Positions 51,792 to 61,265 are shown, numbered from the stretch's first letter. The stretch is 64,000 nt of DNA from Sinomonas atrocyanea (GCF_001577305.1 NZ_CP014519.1:1-64000); one strand, 5' to 3'. The notes: a model not told the origin generated them from the letters alone. Numbers and translations: made by a program.

Positions 51792-54700
51792 GGCCGCCTA
51801 CGGGCCGGTGAACAGGTTCAAGCTCACCCCCACGGGGCGGGTGGACGAGGACGGCGAGCCGATCATGAGCCGGCGCGTGCCGCTGGCGGTGGCCAAGTTC
51901 CGCCAGGACCCGTGGAGCCCGGTCGTCTTCGCCCTCGAGGAGTACGACGAGAGCACCGGCACCGCCAAGGAGGCCCCGCTCCTGGCAGCGCGGCAGGTCG
52001 CCCCGCGCCGGCCCGTGCTCGGCGCGGACACGGCCGAGGACGCCCTCGCGATCACCCTGGACACCACCGGGGAGGTGGACCTGGCCACTGTCGCGCACCT
52101 GCTGGGCACCGATGAGGCCGACGCCCGCACCCGGCTCGGCGAGTCCGTCTACGAGGATCCCAAGACGGGGGAGCTGGAGACCCGGGCCGCGTACCTGTCC
52201 GGGAACGTGCGGGCCAAGCTGCGCGAGGCCGAGGCCGCCGCCGAGGCCGACGGGCGGTTCGCCGGCAACGTCTCGGCGCTGCGCGCCGTGCAGCCGGAGC
52301 CGCTGCGCATGGACGAGGTCGAGGCCCGCATCGGCGCGGTGTGGATCAGCCCGGCAGACCACCAGGCCTTCCTGCAGGAGATCCTCGCCGACCCCCGGGC
52401 GAGCGTCGTGGGCACGGGCTCGATGTGGGACGTGAAGGCCGGCCGCCACTCCCTGTTGGCCACGAGCGAGTGGGGCACCGGACGCATGCCCGCCTCCGAC
52501 ATCTTCGCCCAGCTGCTCGAACAGCGCTCCGTCCGCGCCACCGACGAGGCAGAGGGGCGCCGGGTGATCAACCAGGTCGAGACCGCCGCGGCGCAGGAGA
52601 AGGCCCAGGCCCTGCAGGAGCGCTTCAGCGAATGGGTCTGGGAGGACCCGGAACGGGCGACCCGGCTGCTGGGGGAGTACAACGACAGGTTCAACGCGAT
52701 CGTCCTGCGCGACTACACCGCCGAGGGGCAGGCCCTGACCCTGCCGGGGCTGGCGAAGGACTTCACCCCGCGGGCGCACCAGCGCGCGGCCGTGGCCCGC
52801 ATGGTCGCCGAGCCCGCCGTCGGGCTGTTCCACCAGGTCGGTGCGGGCAAGACGGCCGAGATGGTCATGGGCGTGATGGAGCTCAAGCGCCTGGGCCTGG
52901 CGAACAAGCCTGCCGTGGTGGTCCCCAACCACATGCTCGAGCAGTTCGGGCGGGAGTGGCTCCAGCTCTACCCGCAGGCCCGCATCCTGGCCGCCTCCAT
53001 CGACGACCTGGCCAAGGACCGCCGCCGCCGCTTCGTCGCCCGCGTAGCTGCGAACGACTGGGACGCGGTCATCATGACCCGCACCGCCTTCGAACGCCTC
53101 CCGCTCAGCGACGAGGCTCAGGCCTCCTACACCGAACGCGAGCTGGAGAGGCTGCGCGCCGAGCTCGAAGCGGTCAAGGCCCATGCCCAGGGTGCGGGGA
53201 TGGCCGGGGCCGGGCTGGTGAAGCGGATGGAGAAGCGGATCCTCGCCCGCGAGGAGACCGTCAAGGCGCTGCTGGACAAGCCGACCGATCCGGGGCTGAG
53301 CTTCGAGCAGTCGGGCATCGACTACCTCGTGGTCGACGAGCTGCACGACTACAAGAACCTCGACACGCCCTCGAACATCCCGGGTGCGGCGATCCAGGGC
53401 TCCAAGCGCGCCTCCGACCTGCACATGAAGGCCGAGTACCTGCGCTCCCGGGAAGGCCGGCGGGTGATCACCGGGGCGACCGCGACCCCCATCGCGAACT
53501 CGGTCACGGAGATGTACGTGATGCAGCGCTACCTGCGCCCGGACCTGCTCCAGGACGCAGGGATCGGCGACTTCAACACCTGGGCGGCGACGTTCGGACA
53601 GGTCGTGGAGGAGATGGAGCTCTCCGTCGCCGGCGGCGACCGGTTCAAGCTCAAGGCGCGCTTCGCGAAGTTCCAGAACGTGCCCGAGCTGCTGCGCCTG
53701 TTCCACACCTTCGCCGACGTCAAGACCGCCGAGGACCTGCACCTCCCCGTCCCCGCCCTGGCGGAGCGGGCCGTGGACGGGCACCGGGCGCCCGAGCTGC
53801 ACCCGGTGGAGCCGACCCCCGAGCTGACCGAGTACATCGCCCGGATCGGGGAGCGCGTCGACGCGATCGAGGCCCGCCGTGTGGAGCCGAGTGAGGACAA
53901 CATGCTCAAGGTCTCCACGGACGGGCGCAAGGCCGCCCTGGACATGCGCCTGGTCGACCCGGTGCTGGAGCCCTTCGGGGAGACGAAGGCGTCCGCCGCG
54001 GCGGCGCTCATCGCCCGGGTCTACGCCGAGAACAAGGACGCCGTGTACACGGATCCGGCGACGGGGGAGCCGGACCCCGTGCCGGGTGCTCTGCAGATTG
54101 TCTTCTGCGACCAGGGCACCCCGGGCCAGGGGTGGAACGTGTACGACGAGCTCAAGCGCCAGCTTGTCGTGCGCGGGGTGCCGGGGCACATGGTGCGGTT
54201 CATGCACGAGGCGAAGAACGACTCGGAGAAGGCGCGGCTGTTCGCCGAGGCGAGGGCCGGGCACATCGCGGTCCTGGTCGGCTCGACGCAGAAGATGGGC
54301 GTCGGGACGAACATCCAGAAGCGCGCGGTCCATCTGGTCGACATGGATGCCCCGTGGCGGCCGGCCGACGTCGAGCAGCGCCACGGGCGGATCATCCGCC
54401 AGGGCAACCAGAACCCCGAGGTGCGCATCTCGCAGTTCGTCACTGTCGGGTCGTTCGACTCGTTCATGTGGCAGGGGCTGGAGCGGAAGAGCCGCTTCAT
54501 CAACGCCATCATGAAGGGCCGCCTCGACGTGCGCGAGATCGAGGACATCGGGGACAACACGCTCTCCTTCGCCCAGGCCAAGGCCATCACCTCGGGCAAC
54601 CCGCTGGTGCTGGAGAAGGCCAACGCCGACCAGGAGTACAACCGGCTGTCCAGGCTCGAGCGGGCCCACCACCGCAACCTCGTCGCGGTCGAGCACACCC

Positions 54701-55443
54701 GCGCCGCCGAGCGCACCGCCCTCGCCTCGGCAACGGCGGACCTGCCCCTCATCGAGGCCGCCGCCGAGCGGGCGGTGGACACGTCCGGGGAGGCGTTCGC
54801 GATGACCGTCCGGGGCGCGCGGTTCACGTCACGGACGGAGGCGGCCGCGGCCGTGCAGGACTGGGCTGCGGCGAACTCGCACCACGTGATCAACCCGTAC
54901 GCGCGCACCGACCTCGGCGTTCTCGCCGAGGTCGGCGGGCACGCGGTCCGGGCCCGGCTCATCGCCCCGTTCCCGGGACAGAAGCCGACCGCCGAGCTGA
55001 GCCTGGACGGTGTGCCGCGGACGTCGTTCGAGCTCGACCGGGACGCCCTGATCAAGGCCGACCTCGGGACCATCCGCCAGCTTGAGAACCGCGTCGCGGG
55101 CCTGCCGCGGCTCGCGCAGCGAACGGCCGACCGGGCGGCGGAGGCCGAGGGGAAGATCGCAGAGGCCGAGGCCATGCTCGACCGGCCCTTCAAGCACGGC
55201 GAGGCACTCGCGGCCGCCCGTGCTGAGGTGGAACGGGTGGACGCTGCGATCGCCGCGCGCAGCGGCCCGGCTGAGCCCGCCGCTGCGGCGGAGCCGGACG
55301 GATTGGACGAGGAGACGCGGGCCCTTGCGGGGCTCGTGGCGGTCACTTTCCCGCGCGCCGCCCGGGGCGGCGGGGGACGCTCGGGAGAGGAAGCGAAGGG
55401 GCACACCCCGGCCCAGCGGAGGGACCTCGGCCGGGGGCGGTAG
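51724..55443 (+). CDS. SNF2/DEAD-like helicase part of the methylase/helicase
   Basis: This 1,239-aa half has the motor: 'PRAHQRAAVARMVAEPAVGLFHQVGAGKTAEMVMGVMEL' (Walker A GAGKT), 'VVPNHMLEQFGREWLQLYP', 'YLVVDELHDYKNLDT' (DExH-like) and 'RVITGATATPIANSVTEMYVMQRYL'. The C-terminal RecA domain holds 'ILVGSTQKMGVGTNIQKRAVHLVDMDAPWRPADVEQRHGRIIRQGNQ' (a variant of this reading starts 'VLVGST'). A long coiled tail and a charged end follow. If joined to the upstream methylase the product would be about 1,700 aa, like defence- or transfer-linked proteins on plasmids. The ATG at 51,724 lies inside the methylase frame. Confidence 0.8.
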   Translation: MSTTPRRPTPHAKRLRTQYREYTAAYGPVNRFKLTPTGRVDEDGEPIMSRRVPLAVAKFRQDPWSPVVFALEEYDESTGTAKEAPLLAARQVAPRRPVLGADTAEDALAITLDTTGEVDLATVAHLLGTDEADARTRLGESVYEDPKTGELETRAAYLSGNVRAKLREAEAAAEADGRFAGNVSALRAVQPEPLRMDEVEARIGAVWISPADHQAFLQEILADPRASVVGTGSMWDVKAGRHSLLATSEWGTGRMPASDIFAQLLEQRSVRATDEAEGRRVINQVETAAAQEKAQALQERFSEWVWEDPERATRLLGEYNDRFNAIVLRDYTAEGQALTLPGLAKDFTPRAHQRAAVARMVAEPAVGLFHQVGAGKTAEMVMGVMELKRLGLANKPAVVVPNHMLEQFGREWLQLYPQARILAASIDDLAKDRRRRFVARVAANDWDAVIMTRTAFERLPLSDEAQASYTERELERLRAELEAVKAHAQGAGMAGAGLVKRMEKRILAREETVKALLDKPTDPGLSFEQSGIDYLVVDELHDYKNLDTPSNIPGAAIQGSKRASDLHMKAEYLRSREGRRVITGATATPIANSVTEMYVMQRYLRPDLLQDAGIGDFNTWAATFGQVVEEMELSVAGGDRFKLKARFAKFQNVPELLRLFHTFADVKTAEDLHLPVPALAERAVDGHRAPELHPVEPTPELTEYIARIGERVDAIEARRVEPSEDNMLKVSTDGRKAALDMRLVDPVLEPFGETKASAAAALIARVYAENKDAVYTDPATGEPDPVPGALQIVFCDQGTPGQGWNVYDELKRQLVVRGVPGHMVRFMHEAKNDSEKARLFAEARAGHIAVLVGSTQKMGVGTNIQKRAVHLVDMDAPWRPADVEQRHGRIIRQGNQNPEVRISQFVTVGSFDSFMWQGLERKSRFINAIMKGRLDVREIEDIGDNTLSFAQAKAITSGNPLVLEKANADQEYNRLSRLERAHHRNLVAVEHTRAAERTALASATADLPLIEAAAERAVDTSGEAFAMTVRGARFTSRTEAAAAVQDWAAANSHHVINPYARTDLGVLAEVGGHAVRARLIAPFPGQKPTAELSLDGVPRTSFELDRDALIKADLGTIRQLENRVAGLPRLAQRTADRAAEAEGKIAEAEAMLDRPFKHGEALAAARAEVERVDAAIAARSGPAEPAAAAEPDGLDEETRALAGLVAVTFPRAARGGGGRSGEEAKGHTPAQRRDLGRGR

Positions 55444-55672
55444 CCGTCGGCAGTGTGTGACCCGCGTCTGTGTCATCGCGGGCTGGGTGCTGCGGGAATC
55501 CTTGTGGGCCCGTCCGCATGGTTCGCACGATTCGGCGTCCGCGGAATGAAGCCGTCCTAGAAGGAGGGAACCGTCCGCCGGTTCCCCTCCGCTCCGTCCC
55601 CCATGCCGGCCGCCCAGGGCCTCGTCCTAGGCCCTCTTCAGGTGACCACGGCGGCCGGCAGGACGGCAGCGG

Positions 55673-55990
55673 TCAGTGCTCGACTGCGGGGGACTCCGGC
55701 ACGGTTTCGGGGGTGCGTGACCGGGGCGCGGTGCGGGGCTTGCGGGGCCGGCCGCCGAGCTTCTTGGTGGGCGGCTCGATGCCGAATCCCTTCAGGTCCG
55801 ATTCGGTCCAGCCGTGCCGGATGGCGGCGCGGTACTTGGCGAGGTGGTCCTCGTCGGCGGCGGCGAGTTCGGCGCGGGCTTCAGCGCTGCGTTTGGCAGC
55901 CGCAGCGTACTCGCGCACGGCGGTGATCCGGTCGTTCCGGTCCTGTTCCAGCTTGCGGTTCGCGGCCTCTTCGATCTGCTGAAGGTCCAT
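55673..55990 (-). CDS. Hypothetical coiled-coil protein
   Basis: This 105-aa protein has a long charged helix ('LQQIEEAANRKLEQDRNDRITAVREYAAAAKRSAEARAELAAADEDHLAKYRAAIRHGWTESDLKGFGIEPP') and an AT-hook-like basic tail 'KKLGGRPRKPRTAPRSR'. It may bind DNA, for example next to the origin of transfer. It is divergent from the mobC-like gene across the candidate oriT. Not recognised as a named family. Confidence 0.7.
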   Translation of the reverse strand: MDLQQIEEAANRKLEQDRNDRITAVREYAAAAKRSAEARAELAAADEDHLAKYRAAIRHGWTESDLKGFGIEPPTKKLGGRPRKPRTAPRSRTPETVPESPAVEH

Positions 55991-56092
55991 GGCACCAGCC
56001 TAACGAAGCACCCCCTGTGCGGCATGGTTTTGTGGTCGCCGATCCGAGGGTTTCGGAAACCGACGGATCCCCCGGGGAGGAGCAAGCTATAC

Positions 56093-56110
56093 ATTTACGT
56101 GCCCGTAAAT
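56093..56110. other. Candidate oriT inverted repeat
   Basis: ATTTACG and CGTAAAT form a perfect 7-bp inverted repeat with a 4-nt loop, in the 213-bp gap between the divergent coiled-coil gene and the mobC-like gene. Relaxase origins typically carry such a repeat next to the nick site. Confidence 0.55.
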
Positions 56111-56203
56111 TGCTTGGAAGCTCGACCTGGGGTCGGGCTTCTGGCACACTGGCGTGTGAGTCCCCGAGGATTGGGGTCGCTGCGCTGGGCCGGAAGGAGC
56201 GTC

Positions 56204-56596
56204 ATGGGCGAGGCCAAGACGGTACGCCGCCTCGGCAAGTCGCGCCGTGACAACGAGAAGGGCGGGCGTACGGAGTACATCAAGGTCTGGTGCTCCCCGG
56301 AGGAGAAGGCCGCCGTCGTCGTCAAGGCCGAGCAGCAGGGTGTGACGGCGCCGCGTCTGCTGTTCGAGAGCGCCATGGCCCAGCCGGGGGAGACTGCTTT
56401 CGACCGCCGCAACCTCGCGCAGGAGCTGCTCGGGATCCGGACCCTTCTCGGGGCTGTTTCGAACAACATGAACCAGATCGCCCGGCACGCGAATGCGACC
56501 GGGGAATTCCCCGATGACGCCGCCGCGGCGGTGGCCGTTGCGCGTCGTCTCATGGCCCGCATTGACGAGGCCGTGGTGCAGGTGATGCGCCCATGA
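56204..56596 (+). CDS. MobC-like relaxosome accessory protein
   Basis: This 130-aa protein would bind oriT and help the relaxase nick. The N-terminus is basic ('RRLGKSRRDNEKGGRTEYIKVWCSPEEKAAVVVKAEQQGVTAPRLLFESAM', ribbon-helix-helix like). The C-terminal helix 'NLAQELLGIRTLLGAVSNNMNQIARHANATGEFP' is the MobC family signature. The ATG at 56,204 follows GGAAGGAG. It overlaps the relaxase start (ATGA). Confidence 0.88.
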   Translation: MGEAKTVRRLGKSRRDNEKGGRTEYIKVWCSPEEKAAVVVKAEQQGVTAPRLLFESAMAQPGETAFDRRNLAQELLGIRTLLGAVSNNMNQIARHANATGEFPDDAAAAVAVARRLMARIDEAVVQVMRP

Positions 56597-58200
56597 TCCC
56601 GAACGTCACCAAGGGCGACCGCATGGTCGGGCTGATCAACTACCTGGTGGGCCCGGGTCGCTCCAACGAACACAGGGACCAGCGTCTGCTCGCGGCGTCC
56701 GAGTCGATCGTCAGTGTCGAGGTCGGGCAGCGCCTGGACGCCGACTCGGCCCTTGCTCTCGGCCGCGAGATGGACATCCCCAAGTCCGTCTTCGGTGCCG
56801 GCAAGGAAGGGGCCAGGCACGTCTTCCACGTCTCGCTGAGCCTGTCCGCCGATGAAGGACAGCTCAGTGATGAAGCGTGGGGGAAGATCGCCCACGGCTT
56901 CGCGGAGAAGATGGGTTTCACCGGCAGCGACGGCAAGCCGCCGTGCCGGTGGATTGCCATCCACCATGGGTCCAGCAAGGCGGGCAATGACCACATCCAC
57001 GTTGCGGTCTCCATGGTCCGGGAGGACGGCACCCGGTGGAGCCAGCACAAGGACTTCAAGCGCGCCCAGGACGCCTGCGCGGAGCTCGAGGAGGAGCACG
57101 GTCTGCGTGTCGTGCGCGGGCCGCATGCCGAGCGCGGCTACCACCCCAAGGAACGGGAGCGGACCGTCGCGATGGGCGCGGCAGAGTTGGACCGTGACCG
57201 GCTCCAGCGGGTCCTGCGCGCGGCGTCCACCGCGAGCATGGACGAGGCCGAGTTCGTCCGGCGCCTGCGCCGTTCCGGGGTCCTCGTGCGACCCCGCTTC
57301 GCCCAGGGCGGCACCGGGGCCGTTGCCGGCTATTCAGTCGCCCTCCGGCCGGAGAGCAGGGCGGAGAGGCCGGTGTGGTTCGGCGGCGGAAAGATCGCCC
57401 GGGACCTGACCCTGCCGCAGCTGCGCAAGGGCTGGAACGTCACGGACGAGACCGTGGCCGCAGCCCTTGCCGAATGGCAGGCGGCCGCCCAGGGGAAGCG
57501 CCCGACCACCGAGGGCCGCGAGGTCCACGAGCCCACCGCTGCCGAGTGGGAGAAGGCCACCGCCGAAGTCGGCCAGCTCTACGAGCGGATGAAGACGGTT
57601 CCGCTCGACGATGACGCCCTCTGGGCCCAGGCCGCGCGCGAAACCTCCGGTGCCTTCGCCGCCTGGAGCCTGCGCACCGAGGCGGTGCCTGGTCCGCTGG
57701 CGGCCACCGCCAAGGCGCTGGCCCGCACGGCCCAGCTGCGCCGCTTCCCGCCCGGGGTCGAGCACGCGCCCATGCCGAGCGCGAAGGGCGCGGGCATGCT
57801 GCTGATGCAGACCTCCGTGGGACCGTCCACGGCAGCCGGCCACGCCCTGCTGCTGGCGCAACTGCGCAACACCATGCGCGCCATCCACGACATGCACAAG
57901 ACCGCCGGCAGACTCGGCGACGCCGAGCGTGTCAGGGCCGCGGCCATGGACAAGCTCACCATCGTCCGAGCAGACCTCCAGGCCCTCCAGACCCAGCACG
58001 CGACTGAGCAGGCCCCGGCCGCCGGGTCCCGCTGGCTCGCCGCCGCACCACGCGTTGAGAGCGAGGAGGAGACGGTGCAACGCCTCGTCGCCCAGTCGTT
58101 CCCGGACGCCCCGACCACTGCCCCCGGCAATGCCCCAGAGCAGACCCAGTCCGGCGCACGCAGCGCAGGCCCCGAGAGGGACCGCGGACGCGGACGCTGA
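56593..58200 (+). CDS. MOBP-type relaxase/mobilization nuclease
   Basis: This 535-aa relaxase would nick oriT and pilot the strand into a recipient. The N-terminal nuclease shows 'GLINYLVGPGRSNEHRDQ' with a candidate catalytic Tyr17 and the HUH-like histidines 'HIHVAVSM' near 134 after 'HHGSSKAGND'. A long helical C-terminus (about 290-535) ends in a basic tail. MobC and oriT lie just upstream. With no coupling protein or type IV secretion genes in view, the plasmid would be mobilizable, not self-transmissible. Confidence 0.9.
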   Translation: MIPNVTKGDRMVGLINYLVGPGRSNEHRDQRLLAASESIVSVEVGQRLDADSALALGREMDIPKSVFGAGKEGARHVFHVSLSLSADEGQLSDEAWGKIAHGFAEKMGFTGSDGKPPCRWIAIHHGSSKAGNDHIHVAVSMVREDGTRWSQHKDFKRAQDACAELEEEHGLRVVRGPHAERGYHPKERERTVAMGAAELDRDRLQRVLRAASTASMDEAEFVRRLRRSGVLVRPRFAQGGTGAVAGYSVALRPESRAERPVWFGGGKIARDLTLPQLRKGWNVTDETVAAALAEWQAAAQGKRPTTEGREVHEPTAAEWEKATAEVGQLYERMKTVPLDDDALWAQAARETSGAFAAWSLRTEAVPGPLAATAKALARTAQLRRFPPGVEHAPMPSAKGAGMLLMQTSVGPSTAAGHALLLAQLRNTMRAIHDMHKTAGRLGDAERVRAAAMDKLTIVRADLQALQTQHATEQAPAAGSRWLAAAPRVESEEETVQRLVAQSFPDAPTTAPGNAPEQTQSGARSAGPERDRGRGR

Positions 58201-58543
58201 GGGATGTCATTCCAAACGCCTAGTCTTTCGGCATGACGCTCCCCGAGTGACTATGTCAACCAGAACGAGGACCAGGGTGACGGGGCTTGACTCAGGACCA
58301 CTCATGAGGCGGTGCTTCGGTGACTCGGAGGTGCGCTTGTCGTACCTTCACCGGACATGTCCTCGCGCCGGGTAAACGCTCCTCTGGTCGGCGCCGAGCC
58401 GGTTGGCAACATGGTGAGGTGCCGCACGGCGCGTTGGTCGGCCGGCTAAGGGGCGCCTCTCAGACCCGTGCCTCCCCTGGTCCGAAGCACGCGGTCCCTC
58501 CGGCCTTAGTATCGGTTCAGCAAATCGACTTCGGGGGAGAACC
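58201..58543. other. Intergenic stretch
   Basis: 343 bases between the relaxase and the second TIR gene. No supported gene or striking repeat. Confidence 0.4.
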
Positions 58544-59484
58544 ATGGCGGTACTGAGCGGAGCAACGCAACAGGCCTTTGCGCGGCTGCTCGAATTGAAT
58601 GCAACGCACTCCATCATCGAGGGGCTCTATCTCCGATTTGACGTCGCTCCCCTCGACCCGTCAAGCAGCCCCAACAAGATGCGCAAGGCCACCCATCTCG
58701 TCAGGGAGCTCAATGCCCGCGGAAGCGACGACCTGGTCGACCTCATTGAATATGCAGGCTCCCCCAATCGGGAATGTCTGCCGCGTTCCGCCGCGGCAGC
58801 GCCGAGTCGGTGGACCTCTACAGGCAGCTCGACCGCGACACCGGAGGCAGCGCCCCGGCCCCAGCGTCCAAGCGAACGGCAACCGACACCACGGACCGGA
58901 GGTCATTCAAGAGACCAAGGACCACAGCCCCCGCGCACGCCTCGGCCTATGACCACGCCGCAAAGACCAAACGCTACGTCTTCGTCGTCCGAGGAAGGGA
59001 CGACAAGGCTTACAAGGCCCTGGCGCAGTTCCTCGACGCCCTCGATCTCCGAATCGTCACATGGACCGACGCCCTCCGCGGAGTCGACAGCGGAAGCCCG
59101 CATACCCTGGACATCGTCCGTGCAGGCATCGAGATGGCGGACGCCGTCGTCGTGCTGATGACGCCTGACGACCTCGGCCGCGTGAAGCCCGAATACGGCA
59201 CACCCACCGACAATCCCCGCGAGGCTGTCCCGCACGGTCAGGCCCGCCAGAATGTCGTATTCGAAGCCGGCTGGGCCATGGCACTGAACCAGAAGGGCGT
59301 CGTCCTGGTCCGCGTAGGGGACGTCAGACCCCTGAGCGATATCGACGGCCTCAACTACGTCCAGCTGACCAATGACTTCTCCGCCCGGCGGAACTTCATA
59401 GCCAGACTCCGCAACTGCAAGCTCGACCTCGACGACTCCGGCGAGGCCTGGCGTACCGCGGGCGCCTTCCCCGAACATCCGTAG
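58544..59484 (+). pseudogene. TIR-like effector with N-terminal adaptor domain, frameshifted
   Basis: The first frame (from 58,544) encodes a helical domain ('LSGATQQAFARLLELNATHSIIEGLYLRFDVAPLD...RKATHLVRELNARGSDDLVDLIEYAG') with the look of an effector-associated or death-like adaptor. The second frame gives 'YVFVVRGRDDKAYKALAQFLDALDLRIVTW', 'ADAVVVLMTPDDLGRVKPEY' and 'GQARQNVVFEAGWAMALNQKGVVLVRVG', a TIR-like domain of the CAP12/PycTIR class. One extra C at 58,761-58,765 joins them into about 313 aa. The position equivalent to the catalytic Glu appears to be Asp. Either an intact adaptor-TIR effector misread or a dead gene. Confidence 0.72.
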
Positions 59485-59589
59485 CGCTGCCCGCTTACAG
59501 CCCCTCATTATGGATCCGTCCCCGTACTGAGGAACTAATCCAAGGCAGAGCACGTGGCGAGCCAAGGAGAACCGGAATAGGTTGACGGC

Positions 59590-59955
59590 ATGCCCGAGTG
59601 CCGTGTGCTCCACTGCCCCAATTCGTCCAGTGATGTCTTCACCTACAACTTCGCCCCGCTGCAGCAGGCACCTGTCTGCCATGCACATCTCAGACGCCTG
59701 ATGGGCGGTGAAATGTGGCTCCTGGACTCCAGGACTCACTACCTCCGTATGGGTGCCGACGTTCCGCCCAAGGTGGTTGCCCATCACGTCGCGAAGACGT
59801 TCGATGGGCGGAACATGATCGAGCTCGATGTCGAGACGACTCATCCTCAGGACGGGACAAGGAACCTCAGCCTGGTCCTCGATCCAAAATCCGCCGAGGA
59901 CCTGAGGAAGAATCTCGGGTTCATGCTCGGCAAAGGGGAAGCACAGCACCCCTGA
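59590..59955 (+). CDS. Hypothetical protein
   Basis: This 121-aa protein has a possible metal-binding N-terminus ('ECRVLHCPNSSSDVFTYNFAPLQQAPVCHAHLRRLMGGE', Cys/His spaced), then a beta part ('NMIELDVETTHPQDGTRNLSLVLDPKSAEDLRKNLGFML') typical of small actinobacterial proteins of unknown role. Start by the first ATG. Not recognised. Confidence 0.6.
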   Translation: MPECRVLHCPNSSSDVFTYNFAPLQQAPVCHAHLRRLMGGEMWLLDSRTHYLRMGADVPPKVVAHHVAKTFDGRNMIELDVETTHPQDGTRNLSLVLDPKSAEDLRKNLGFMLGKGEAQHP

Positions 59956-60070
59956 GGACGGAACCGGAACCGAAGGTCCGCGTGCCGTTCGGCGATCCTG
60001 CACCGGACGCGTGTGGAATGGTGCTCGTCGCTGGTACTTTGGCCGCGTGGACTCTGATCGGGGTCGCCGG

Positions 60071-60535
60071 ATGAGGCGCCTGCCGCGCCCGTGGGGTGGG
60101 GACTACCCCAAGCGCGGCTATGCCGCGTACGAGCCGGTCGACCCGGACCAGCCCGACCGCTTCAGGACCGTCGACGTGCCCCGGATCGGCTCCTATCCGC
60201 TCCTGGTCCAGTGGGCGGCTCTCCACGGGCTGAGCCTGCGCGGCGCGGACGGCGTCGAGGTTCTCGACCGCGCCATCACCAACCGGGAGATCCAGATCGA
60301 CGGCCCCATCATGGCCGAGGTTGCCTACTACGTGGGCGACCTGCTGTGCGAGGAGCAGTCGTCCTGGCGCTGGAATGTCGACGCGTGGGGCCTCCCGGTT
60401 CTCGTTCTGGACCGGGAGGATCTGAAATCCCCTGAGGTCTGGGACATCCTAGGGTTCCTTCGCCGGCGCTCAGACCAGGGTTCTCCGACACTTGCCGAAG
60501 CCCTCGCTCACTTCCGTGGCGGAACCGACCACTAG
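60071..60535 (+). CDS. Hypothetical DUF6278-like protein
   Basis: This 154-aa protein reads 'RPWGGDYPKRGYAAYEPVD', 'VQWAALHGLSLRGADGVEVLDRAITN' and 'IMAEVAYYVGDLLCEEQSSWRWNVDAWGLPVLVLDREDLKSPEVWDILGFLRRR'. It recalls DUF6278-type proteins of actinobacteria, whose function is unknown. The ATG was chosen; an upstream GTG at 60,047 is possible. Confidence 0.6.
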   Translation: MRRLPRPWGGDYPKRGYAAYEPVDPDQPDRFRTVDVPRIGSYPLLVQWAALHGLSLRGADGVEVLDRAITNREIQIDGPIMAEVAYYVGDLLCEEQSSWRWNVDAWGLPVLVLDREDLKSPEVWDILGFLRRRSDQGSPTLAEALAHFRGGTDH

Positions 60536-60614
60536 CCGACGATCCTTTGATCGGGCAGATGGACGATTCGCTCAGCGATCCGTCAGTGGGCCTCCGCTCG
60601 CGCCGGTCGGTATC

Positions 60615-60921
60615 TCAGCCGGTCGGCGGCCATCCGCTGTGCTTGAGCGCCTCATTGACGAGCTCGGCCGACTGGCGGTCCATCCGCTCGTGCTCCTCAT
60701 CGGTGAAGTCGGCGATCCCGACGTACATGACCACGACTCCGTCGCGCGGTGGGGTGCGGTGGGTCGTGACCTTCCTGCCGAGGTTCCTGCCGGCTGCCCG
60801 ACCGGCCGAGCGGATCTCAGCGACCCGCTCGGTGTCGTATTCCTCCACACGCTCCAGATACTGGGTGTTGTCCCTCGATGCGCCTGACGAGGTCCTCGCC
60901 CTCGACCCTTTCCTCGAACAC
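60615..60921 (-). pseudogene. Small hypothetical protein, frameshifted
   Basis: A GTG at 60,921 with an AGAGGAGG site starts 'FEERVEGEDLVRRIEG' and then continues in another frame as 'DNTQYLERVEEYDTERVAEIRSAGRAAGRNLGRKVTTHRTPPRDGVVVMYVGIADFTDEEHERMDRQSAELVNEAL'. One extra base in the CCC run at 60,872-60,874 (G-run on the coding strand) gives about 102 aa. The intact 77-codon downstream frame can also start at an internal GTG. No family assigned. Confidence 0.55.
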
Positions 60922-60956
60922 AGGAATGCCTCCTCTGGTTGTCGGCCTTCGCAGGC

Positions 60957-61127
60957 CTACTTGGCCGGATCCTTGGTGACGACCAAGATGCCGTAGATGA
61001 TGCCGGGCACGTGGCCGAGCAGCTGCCACAGGATGGCCCAGAGCACCTTGCGGGTCAGGCCCTCGTGGAAGAACACGGCCAGGGGCGGGAGGATGAAGCA
61101 CAGGACGATCAGCAGGAGCTTCTTCAT
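60957..61127 (-). CDS. Pmp3/YqaE family small membrane protein
   Basis: This 56-aa peptide has two transmembrane helices joined by a short loop: 'KLLLIVLCFILPPLAVFFHEGLTRKVLWAILWQLLGHVPGIIYGILVV'. The PPLAVFF and 'PGIIYGILV' motifs are those of the Pmp3/YqaE family, linked to membrane potential and salt stress. The first two residues after the ATG are Lys; an alternative start lies 6 codons upstream. Confidence 0.85.
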   Translation of the reverse strand: MKKLLLIVLCFILPPLAVFFHEGLTRKVLWAILWQLLGHVPGIIYGILVVTKDPAK

Positions 61128-61265
61128 GGCCCCATAGTCGGCCATGGGGACCCCTCGGCACAGCTGTGCGGCCACGACACGGCGGAATGCCCCGACCTCG
61201 AGCGGCCGACCTGTGCCTCGCGCAGATGGAACGGAGTCCGCTTGCGGTTTTCATGTCCGAAACCA

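Noticed and set aside
51664..54696. A long minus-strand frame opposite the helicase
   Set aside because: It has no recognisable motif, and the plus strand reads through clear helicase motifs.
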